Assembly: GCA_023460155.1 (NCBI GenBank)
Contig: JAEWRF010000151.1
Span: forward strand, 1-5,868
DNA: 5,868 bases
From: Bacillota bacterium
GTDB taxonomy: Bacteria; Bacillota; Clostridia; Oscillospirales; Acutalibacteraceae
Direction: 5' to 3'
Part shown: piece after piece, positions 1-4,780 of the stretch
Numbering within the stretch: position 1 is the first letter of the stretch
Layout of the letters: each line of letters opens with the position of its first letter
Notes under the pieces: model-generated
What the model was told of the DNA's origin: nothing
Database searches by the model: none
The model's input: only the letters and a program-made list of their open reading frames with translations
Translations under genes and position numbers: made by a program

Positions 1-935
1 TCGGCAAAGCGAAGGATCTTGCGAAGGATATGGAAACCGAAGTTACGGCCGTTCTGCTCGGCTCCGGCGTTTCCGCCCTTTGCGCCGATCTTGCCAGCTA
101 CGGCGCGGATAAGGTTGTCATGGTCGACAACAAGGACCTTGAGCTTTATTCCACCAAACCCTATGCTTATGCCATGTGCAGCGTCATTGAGAAATACCAT
201 CCCGCCGTCGTTCTGTATGGCGCCACCGCAATCGGCCGTGACCTTGCTCCTCGCGTAGCCGCGAGGATCCGCACCGGTCTGACCGCCGACTGCACAAAGC
301 TGGACGTCGCGGACGATGGAACAAAGAACCTGATGATGACCCGTCCGGCTTTCGGCGGCAACATCATGGCAACTATCATCTGCCCGGATTACCGCCCGCA
401 GATGGCAACGGTCCGCCCCGGCGTGATGCAGAAAATTAAGCCGATCGAGGGCGCAAATGTGCCGGTCGACAAGTTCGACGTTGTCATTCCGGAGTCCGAA
501 AAGGATGTTCAGATTCTTGAGGTCATCAAGAAGGAATCCCACAAGATGGATATTCAGGATGCCAAGGTGCTGGTTTCCGGCGGCCGCGGCATGGGCTGCC
601 CCGATAACTTCGGTCTCCTGAAGGATTTGGCGGATGCCCTCGGCGGTACAGTCAGTTCCTCCAGAGCGGCTGTTGACGCCGGTTGGGTCGAGAAAGACCT
701 TCAGGTCGGCCAGACGGGAAAAACCGTTCGCCCGAACCTCTATGTGGCCTGCGGCATTTCCGGTGCGATTCAGCACCTCGCCGGCATGGAAGAATCCGAC
801 GTGATCGTCGCGATCAACAAGGACGAGGGAGCTCCGATCTTCGAAGTTGCCGATTATGGCATCGTCGGGGACGCACTCAAGATTCTGCCGATTCTGTCGG
901 AAGAAGTCAAGAAAGCAGTCGCTGCCCGCAAGTAA
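1..935 (+). CDS. etfA: Electron transfer flavoprotein subunit alpha (5' end outside the window)
   Basis: EtfA pairs with EtfB and holds FAD, passing electrons between acyl-CoA dehydrogenases and other redox partners in the cytoplasm; in butyrate-forming Clostridia the pair works with butyryl-CoA dehydrogenase, sometimes by electron bifurcation. The frame is open to the window edge, and the codons before the ATG at base 30 (GKAKDLAKD) match the usual family N-terminal region, so that ATG is internal and roughly 30 residues are missing. Numbering from it, residues 1-170 are the N-terminal alpha/beta domain. Residues 178-301 are the C-terminal FAD-binding domain, with SGGRGMG (183-189), SSRAAVDAGW (210-219), VGQTGKTVRP (226-235) and LYVACGISGAIQHLAGM (237-253), the flavin-contact segments of the family. 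It ends in TAA followed by a terminator, so it is probably the last gene of its operon. etfB would be expected upstream. Family assignment is secure; whether it bifurcates cannot be judged from this subunit alone. Confidence 0.96.
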   Translation, partial: GKAKDLAKDMETEVTAVLLGSGVSALCADLASYGADKVVMVDNKDLELYSTKPYAYAMCSVIEKYHPAVVLYGATAIGRDLAPRVAARIRTGLTADCTKLDVADDGTKNLMMTRPAFGGNIMATIICPDYRPQMATVRPGVMQKIKPIEGANVPVDKFDVVIPESEKDVQILEVIKKESHKMDIQDAKVLVSGGRGMGCPDNFGLLKDLADALGGTVSSSRAAVDAGWVEKDLQVGQTGKTVRPNLYVACGISGAIQHLAGMEESDVIVAINKDEGAPIFEVADYGIVGDALKILPILSEEVKKAVAARK

Positions 936-950
936 TTCTGGTCGTTTTCA

Positions 951-985
951 AGCCCGCGTCCCGAAAGGGATGCGGGCTTTTTGTA
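951..985 (+). terminator. Rho-independent terminator of etfA
   Basis: A 12-bp stem (951-962 with 967-978, one G-T pair at 958/971) closes on a GAAA tetraloop (963-966) and is followed by TTTTT at 978-982. It starts 15 bases after the etfA stop codon and separates etfA from the tetR promoter only 11 bases further on. Confidence 0.93.
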
Positions 986-993
986 TTTCTCTC

Positions 994-1022
994 TTGACAA
1001 CACGGGACAATGCATTTATAAT
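994..1022 (+). promoter_or_regulatory. Consensus sigma-A promoter of the tetR/radical SAM operon
   Basis: TTGACA (994-999), a 17-bp spacer and TATAAT (1017-1022) match the housekeeping consensus at all twelve positions. Transcription should start near 1029, about 40 bases before the tetR start codon. A promoter this strong in front of a repressor gene suggests that its output is held down by binding at the adjacent repeats. Confidence 0.92.
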
Positions 1023-1057
1023 TAAACATGTTTAAAACACATTTAAAATACGTTTAA
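1021..1057. promoter_or_regulatory. Probable TetR operator: AT-rich palindrome and 11-bp direct repeats
   Basis: TTAAACATGTTTAA (1022-1035) is a perfect 14-bp palindrome that begins on the last base of the -10 box and covers the expected transcription start. Its right half leads into direct repeats at an 11-bp step: TTTAAAACACA (1031), TTTAAAATACG (1042) and TTTAAC (1053). The 11-bp phase places each unit on the same DNA face. TetR-family proteins commonly bind such sites in their own promoters. That the neighbouring TetR binds here is inferred from position. Confidence 0.66.
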
Positions 1058-1068
1058 CGGGAGCTAAA

Positions 1069-1644
1069 ATGAAAGATGACAAAGGCATTCAACAGGCGCT
1101 GATTGATGCGGCGAAAGAATTGCTGGAAAGCGTTGAGAAACCGGAAGAAATTACGTCCCGTCAGATTGCGGCGCGCGCCGGATCGAACGCGGCCATGATC
1201 AATTACTATTACGGTTCAAAAGAACAGCTCATCACAAAAGCGGTCGGTGAGATTCTGGACTTTTCCTCCGACATCTTTCGATTGCCCGCAGATCCCTCCG
1301 ATCCGCCGAAAGAGAAATTGAGAAAGATTCTGAAACAGATCTGCGCGGTTGTCCTTCGGTACCGCCGCTATACTAGGGTCTATATTCCGCACATTTTGCT
1401 TGAAAACGAGATTGACCTGCCGTTTTATGTTCTTCCGCATATACGGGACCATTTTTGCGGAAAAAAGAGTGAAACCGAATGCAGGATCATTGCCTATCAG
1501 ATGGTTTCGTTTCTACAGCTGGTCTTTTACCGGGCGGATGACTTTTTAGGATATACCGGCATAAATCTTTCGTATGAAGAGGCCTGCGACGAGCTTATCG
1601 ACTTGGAGCTTAACATATTAATGCCTGAGGGGGATAAAACATGA
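1069..1644 (+). CDS. TetR/AcrR-family transcriptional regulator
   Basis: A 191-residue one-component regulator, the normal TetR-family size. The N-terminal DNA-binding domain spans about residues 7-53. Helix 1 is ALIDAAKELLE (10-20) and the helix-turn-helix runs ITSRQIAARAGSNAAMINYYYGSKEQL (28-54), with the family signature of a Tyr-rich recognition helix followed by GSKEQL. Residues 60-185 are helical and should form the ligand-binding and dimer domain; it matches no subfamily I can name, so the inducer is unknown. GGGAG (1059-1063), five bases before the ATG, sets the start. The TGA stop overlaps the ATG of the radical SAM gene (ATGA), so the two are probably translationally coupled. The palindrome and repeats in its promoter suggest autoregulation. 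Family call firm; target and ligand inferred or unknown. Confidence 0.93.
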   Translation: MKDDKGIQQALIDAAKELLESVEKPEEITSRQIAARAGSNAAMINYYYGSKEQLITKAVGEILDFSSDIFRLPADPSDPPKEKLRKILKQICAVVLRYRRYTRVYIPHILLENEIDLPFYVLPHIRDHFCGKKSETECRIIAYQMVSFLQLVFYRADDFLGYTGINLSYEEACDELIDLELNILMPEGDKT

Positions 1645-2717
1645 ATCTGACGGAATACATGAACAGCGCGATTGAAAGGCTGGTAAAAGATGCCATGCGG
1701 GCATCGCTTTGGAATCCGCAGGAGAGTGCGTTTCTGCTCCGCTGTACGGCGGCACAGAAAAAGGCTGCGGAGAAAAGAAGGAGCATGGATCAGTCTGGAA
1801 CACATATTCCGCCTTTCCTGATTGCGAGCATCGCTTCTCAGTGCAATCTTCACTGCGCGGGGTGCTATGCCCGCGCAAATCATTCCTGCGGCGAGCAAGC
1901 AGGAAAAGAACTGGATGCCGGTCGTTGGGGACAAATCTTTTCGGAGGCTTCGGAACTCGGCGTTTCGTTTATACTTCTGGCCGGGGGAGAACCGCTTCTG
2001 CGGAGAGATGTGCTGGAGGCCGCTGCGGAGCATCCGGAACTGATTTTCCCGGTTTTCAGCAACGGGACCATGATCAATGACGCCTATCTGGAACTGTTTC
2101 ATAGGAACCGGAATCTTCTCCCGGTCCTGAGCATCGAAGGTGACCGTGATCAAACGGACAGCAGAAGGGGCAGGGGAACCTTCCGGATCCTTTCCAATGC
2201 GATGGAAAGCCTGCGCGGACGGGGAATTTTTTACGGAGCTTCCGTTACCGTGACAAAAGAAAACCTCGCCGAGGTATCCGGCGAGGAATTTATCGGGACA
2301 CTTTCCCGGAACGGCTGTAAACTTGTCTTTTTTGTTGAATATGTGCCGGTCGACGGCAGAGACGGTCTTGCGCCCGGCGATGCCGAACGGGAACTTCTTG
2401 CTCAAAACCAGGAGAAGCTGCGGGAACGGTATCCGGATCTGATTTTTCTTTCCTTTCCGGGAGATGAAAAACAGATGGGCGGATGTCTTGCGGCAGGGCG
2501 AGGCTTTTTCCATATCAATCCTGCAGGAGACGCGGAGCCCTGCCCGTTTTCGCCGTATTCGGACATCAGCGTAAGCGGCGGCAGTCTGAAACAGGCGCTC
2601 CAGTCCCCGCTGTTCCGGAAAATCCGCTCCGGCATTGCGGAGGAGGGCGAACAGATTGGCGGGTGCACGCTGTTTCGCAGACAGTCGGAGGTTCAGCGTC
2701 TGCTGGCAGGTCAGTAA
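1641..2717 (+). CDS. Radical SAM protein of unknown substrate, with a Cys-containing C-terminal domain
   Basis: A 358-residue cytoplasmic radical SAM enzyme. The N-terminal 60 residues are helical. The cluster motif CNLHCAGC (C68, C72, C75) should bind the SAM-cleaving [4Fe-4S] cluster, and AGGEPLL (114-120) is the SAM-binding GGEP motif. LSIEGDRDQTDSRRGRGTF (163-181) resembles the segment of MoaA/PqqE/NirJ-type enzymes where SIDG and RG are typical. The C-terminal part carries C282, C301 (in NPAGDAEPCPFSP) and C342 (in GGCTLF), spacing suggestive of a reduced SPASM or twitch auxiliary-cluster domain. GAGGGGGA (1627-1634) lies inside the tetR end and serves as ribosome binding site. It overlaps tetR by ATGA and is followed by a terminator, so the operon holds only these two genes. 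No small precursor-peptide ORF is visible nearby. I recall similar TetR-linked proteins in gut Clostridia, but no known reaction. Confidence 0.9.
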   Translation: MNLTEYMNSAIERLVKDAMRASLWNPQESAFLLRCTAAQKKAAEKRRSMDQSGTHIPPFLIASIASQCNLHCAGCYARANHSCGEQAGKELDAGRWGQIFSEASELGVSFILLAGGEPLLRRDVLEAAAEHPELIFPVFSNGTMINDAYLELFHRNRNLLPVLSIEGDRDQTDSRRGRGTFRILSNAMESLRGRGIFYGASVTVTKENLAEVSGEEFIGTLSRNGCKLVFFVEYVPVDGRDGLAPGDAERELLAQNQEKLRERYPDLIFLSFPGDEKQMGGCLAAGRGFFHINPAGDAEPCPFSPYSDISVSGGSLKQALQSPLFRKIRSGIAEEGEQIGGCTLFRRQSEVQRLLAGQ

Positions 2718-2739
2718 ACTGGCCGGAAAATTGCTGATT

Positions 2740-2789
2740 AACGGGTTCGGGGGCGAAGAAAATCTTCTATGCCCCCGAACCCGTTTTTT
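2740..2789 (+). terminator. Rho-independent terminator between convergent genes
   Basis: A perfect 15-bp GC-rich stem (2740-2754 with 2771-2785) can be extended by GAAGA/TCTTC (2755-2759 with 2763-2767), leaving a 3-base loop and a 3-base bulge. TTTTTT (2784-2789) follows on the plus strand, so it is built for the radical SAM operon. The nifS stop codon lies four bases beyond the T-run. Read on the minus strand the same hairpin follows nifS, but only a mixed tail (TAATCAGC) comes after it, so termination in that direction is probably weaker. Confidence 0.93.
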
Positions 2790-2792
2790 CAT

Positions 2793-3944
2793 TCATTCAT
2801 CCTGAGCGGCTCGGATTTTTTCGACAATACGGGGAAGAGTGCCGAGTATGGCATCCACCTCTTCTTCCGTGTTCCCGGCGCCGAGCGTGAGCCGCAGAGA
2901 ACCAGCTGCAAGCTCCGGCGGAAGGCCGATCGCGCGGAGTACATGGCTCGGATCGGAGGAGCCCGCCGTACAGGCGGAGCCGGAGGAGGCACAGATTCCC
3001 GCCTGATCGAGCATGAGAACCAGCGTTTCTCCGTTCACCCCGTTAAAAGCAACGTTGACATTCCCCGGCAGGCGGCGGACCCGGTCTCCGTTGAGCCGGG
3101 TTCCTTCTATTTTCAGGAGTCCGTCCGTCAACCGGTCCCTCAGACAGATCAGGAGCGCGGAACGTTCCTCTCTCCGATTACAGGCTGCTTTGAACGCGGC
3201 AGCGAGGCCGACGGCTCCGGCAACATTTTCCGTTCCGGCCCGTCGGGAGCGCTCCTGCGCACCTCCGTCGATCAGATTCGCGAACTCCGTCCCCTTCCGG
3301 ATGTACAGAACCCCGGTTCCCTTCGGTCCGTAAAACTTGTGGGCGGAAAGCGACAGAAGATCAATTTTCAGGTCTTTCAGGTCGATCGGAAGCGTCCCGG
3401 CAGCCTGAACGGCATCCGTATGGAACAGAACCCCGTGCCTCCGGCAGATTTCCCCGATTTCCCTCACCGGCTGAACAGTGCCGATTTCATTGTTCGCAAA
3501 CATGACGGAAACCAGGGCTGTTTCCGGCCGGAGCGCGGCCTCAAGCTCTTCGGGTCGGATGATTCCATTCTCATGCACATCCAGATAGGTGACTTCAAAC
3601 CCTTCGCTTTCCAGAAAGCGGCAGGCGTGAAGTACCGCATGGTGCTCAAACTTGGAAGTGATGATGTGATTTTTGCCCTTTGCTCTTTGAGAAAAGGCGA
3701 CTCCCTTCAGCGCCCAGTTGTCGCTTTCGCTTCCGCCGGAGGTGAAGAACAACTCCTCCGGCGCAGCGTTCAGACAGGCGGCTGCGTCTTCCCGTGCCGA
3801 CTCCAGAGCCTTTCGGGCCCTGCGACCGACGGAATAAAGGCTGGAGGGATTCCCGAAGCTTTCCCGGAAAAACGGCTCCATTGCCGAAAAAGCCTCCTCT
3901 GAGACGGGAGTGGTGGCCGCGTTGTCCGCGTAAATGAAACTCAT
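2793..3944 (-). CDS. nifS: Cysteine desulfurase, NifS/IscS family
   Basis: A 383-residue pyridoxal-phosphate enzyme that takes sulfur from L-cysteine as a persulfide for Fe-S cluster assembly, tRNA thiolation or cofactor synthesis. Visible features in order: YADNAATTP (5-13), GNPSS (31-35), TSGGSESDN (68-76, phosphate binding), FEHHAV (99-104, with the catalytic His), FANNEIGT (149-156), FHTDAVQAAG (174-183, Asp and Gln contacting PLP), SAHKFYGPKG (200-209, K203 being the PLP lysine), RRAGTEN (234-240) and SSGSACTAG (320-328, C325 being the persulfide cysteine). Length and motifs are complete. The start is fixed by the ATGA overlap with the end of rnhA and by GGGGAA at 3956-3951, six bases before it. 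No iscU, nifU, mnmA or thiI lies next to it, so the sulfur acceptor cannot be told from context. It is the last gene of a two-gene minus-strand operon. Confidence 0.96.
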   Translation of the reverse strand: MSFIYADNAATTPVSEEAFSAMEPFFRESFGNPSSLYSVGRRARKALESAREDAAACLNAAPEELFFTSGGSESDNWALKGVAFSQRAKGKNHIITSKFEHHAVLHACRFLESEGFEVTYLDVHENGIIRPEELEAALRPETALVSVMFANNEIGTVQPVREIGEICRRHGVLFHTDAVQAAGTLPIDLKDLKIDLLSLSAHKFYGPKGTGVLYIRKGTEFANLIDGGAQERSRRAGTENVAGAVGLAAAFKAACNRREERSALLICLRDRLTDGLLKIEGTRLNGDRVRRLPGNVNVAFNGVNGETLVLMLDQAGICASSGSACTAGSSDPSHVLRAIGLPPELAAGSLRLTLGAGNTEEEVDAILGTLPRIVEKIRAAQDE

Positions 3945-4402
3945 TGTTTATTCCCCAAACCTTTTGCCCTGTATTTTTCGGACTGAGCGACGGCAAGCCG
4001 GTCGCAGCATTCGTTTTCCGGGTGACCTGCATGTCCTTTGACCCACTGTACGGTAACGCGGTGGACTTCCAGCAGCTCCAGAAGCTGCGCCCAAAGGTCG
4101 CTGTTCAGCGCCGGCTTTTTGTCGCTTTTGATCCATCCGTTTTTACGCCAGTTCTTTGCCCAGCCTTTTTCAATTGCTTCGCAGACATATTTGGAATCAC
4201 TGCAGAGAAGAACCTCGCAGGGCTCCTTCAATAACCGGAGCGCTTCAATGACGGCGGTCAGCTCCATGCGGTTGTTGGTCGTGTCCGCTTCGCCGCCGCT
4301 GATCTGTTTTTCCCTCTCCCCATAGCGCAGTACAGCGCCCCAGCCGCCCGGACCGGGATTGCCGCTGCATGCTCCGTCCGTGAAAACTTTTACTTTTTTC
4401 AT
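3941..4402 (-). CDS. rnhA: Ribonuclease HI
   Basis: A 153-residue RNase HI that cuts the RNA strand of RNA:DNA hybrids, removing R-loops and Okazaki primers. All four metal-binding acidic residues of the E. coli enzyme (155 aa) are present: D9 in FTDGACSGNPGPGG, E47 in NNRMEL, D69 in SDSKYV and D134 in ECCDRL. H124 in VKGHAGHPEN is also conserved, and the Trp/Lys-rich basic protrusion is visible (WAKNWRKNGWIKSDKKP, 81-97). The frame is open further upstream to an ATG at 4570, but that extension (56 residues) has no family counterpart and crosses a promoter at 4437-4445. The start at 4402 gives the exact family length, with AAGGAA (4418-4413) ten bases before it. Its TGA overlaps the nifS ATG, implying coupled translation. 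Confidence 0.96.
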   Translation of the reverse strand: MKKVKVFTDGACSGNPGPGGWGAVLRYGEREKQISGGEADTTNNRMELTAVIEALRLLKEPCEVLLCSDSKYVCEAIEKGWAKNWRKNGWIKSDKKPALNSDLWAQLLELLEVHRVTVQWVKGHAGHPENECCDRLAVAQSEKYRAKGLGNKQ

Positions 4403-4436
4403 CGCCGATGAATTCCTTCCGGTTTTCGTTTCCCTT

Positions 4437-4465
4437 ATTATAGCACAGAGAGTCTGCCGAAACAA
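4437..4465 (-). promoter_or_regulatory. Extended -10 promoter of rnhA-nifS
   Basis: Read on the minus strand, TGCTATAAT (4445-4437) is a perfect extended -10 element. A weak -35 (TTGTTT, 4465-4460) lies 17 bp upstream, which is normal when TGn is present. Transcription should begin near 4430, giving a leader of about 28 nt and excluding the longer rnhA reading frame that starts at 4570. Confidence 0.82.
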
Positions 4466-4549
4466 ATCGGGGCCGTAATCAAAATCAATGTTTAGCCCTG
4501 CTTTTTGCGGCAATACTATCCATGATTCCCGGCGGGACGGAAAACGCGC

Positions 4550-4578
4550 TTGACAGTCTGTGAGTTTCACGATACAAT
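4550..4578 (+). promoter_or_regulatory. Near-consensus sigma-A promoter of the RNase J gene
   Basis: TTGACA (4550-4555), a 17-bp spacer and TACAAT (4573-4578) match the housekeeping consensus at 11 of 12 positions. Transcription should start near 4585, leaving about 195 nt of leader before the GTG start. The spacer contains a small inverted repeat, GTGA-GTT-TCAC (4560-4570), a possible protein site. Confidence 0.85.
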
Positions 4579-4632
4579 AAAAACAATGTATGTGTTCGGA
4601 TTTTATGGATCAGTCTGACCTTTTGTGAAATT

Positions 4633-4646
4633 CAAACATATGTTTG
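4633..4646. repeat. Perfect 14-bp palindrome in the RNase J leader
   Basis: CAAACATATGTTTG reads the same on both strands. It lies about 50 bases downstream of the predicted transcription start, where a bound protein could block elongation. Its core (AAACATATGTTT) resembles the tetR operator core (AAACATGTTT) but is two bases longer, so the half-sites are spaced differently. Confidence 0.55.
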
Positions 4647-4660
4647 CAGTCTGTTTACAT

Positions 4661-4688
4661 TTTTACGCGGGCCCGGTGCAGCGTAAAA
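4661..4688 (+). promoter_or_regulatory. Hairpin in the RNase J mRNA leader
   Basis: TTTTACGC (4661-4668) pairs perfectly with GCGTAAAA (4681-4688) around a 12-base loop holding GGGCCC. No T-run follows, so it is not a plus-strand terminator. It may stabilise or regulate the message; no known riboswitch or leader class is recognised. Confidence 0.5.
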
Positions 4689-4701
4689 GGTAAATTTCTA
4701 T

Positions 4702-4752
4702 AAAAAAAGCCGGCCGTCCGTTTGACCCGTTTGTCAACGGATATTTTGGCCG
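4702..4752 (-). terminator. Possible minus-strand intrinsic terminator; hairpin in the RNase J leader
   Basis: CGGCC (4711-4715) pairs with GGCCG (4748-4752), and TCCG-T-TTGAC (4717-4726) pairs with GTCAACGGA (4733-4741) with one bulged T. Read on the minus strand the structure is followed by GC and then seven T (4708-4702), the shape of a Rho-independent terminator that would stop antisense transcripts leaving the RNase J gene. On the plus strand it is a leader hairpin ending 17 bases before the GGAGG site. Either role is tentative. Confidence 0.4.
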
Positions 4753-4768
4753 TGCCCAAAATTACAAT

Positions 4769-4773
4769 GGAGG
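4769..4773 (+). promoter_or_regulatory. Ribosome binding site fixing the GTG start of RNase J
   Basis: GGAGG lies seven bases before the GTG at 4781. It is the strongest site in the region and supports the long N-terminal extension as translated, since no comparable site precedes the catalytic core near 5350. Confidence 0.87.
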
Positions 4774-4780
4774 TTATTTT

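Larger units (their letters stand above)
4403..4780. other. Divergent intergenic region between rnhA and the RNase J gene
   Basis: This 378-base stretch has no supported gene. It holds the rnhA promoter (minus, 4437-4465), the RNase J promoter (plus, 4550-4578) and a roughly 195-nt RNase J leader with two hairpins and a perfect 14-bp palindrome. The two -35 boxes face away from each other, 84 bp apart. Only very short reading frames start in the leader (for example a 10-codon ATG frame at 4586-4618), and none has a ribosome binding site. Confidence 0.8.

Noticed and set aside
1785..1797. The 13-mer ATGGATCAGTCTG shared between the radical SAM gene and the RNase J leader (4605-4617)
   Set aside because: One exact 13-base match in a window of this size is within chance expectation, and the flanks do not match.
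1527..2792. A 421-codon minus-strand open frame opposite the radical SAM gene
   Set aside because: It lies antisense to a gene with clear catalytic motifs, extends through the terminator hairpin and the tetR end, and its product shows no recognisable domain. It is a codon-bias shadow.
1641..2792. A RiPP (modified peptide) biosynthesis cluster around the radical SAM gene
   Set aside because: No small precursor ORF with a ribosome binding site, protease or transporter is present; the flanks are a tetR gene and a terminator.
2769..3902. A 377-codon plus-strand open frame opposite nifS
   Set aside because: It starts within the terminator region, has no ribosome binding site and is the antisense shadow of a cysteine desulfurase with all motifs present.
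4722..4768. A second RNase J promoter (TTGACC or TTGTCA with TACAAT at 4763-4768)
   Set aside because: Spacers would be 35 or 26 bp, far from the 16-18 bp needed, and the TACAAT lies directly against the ribosome binding site.
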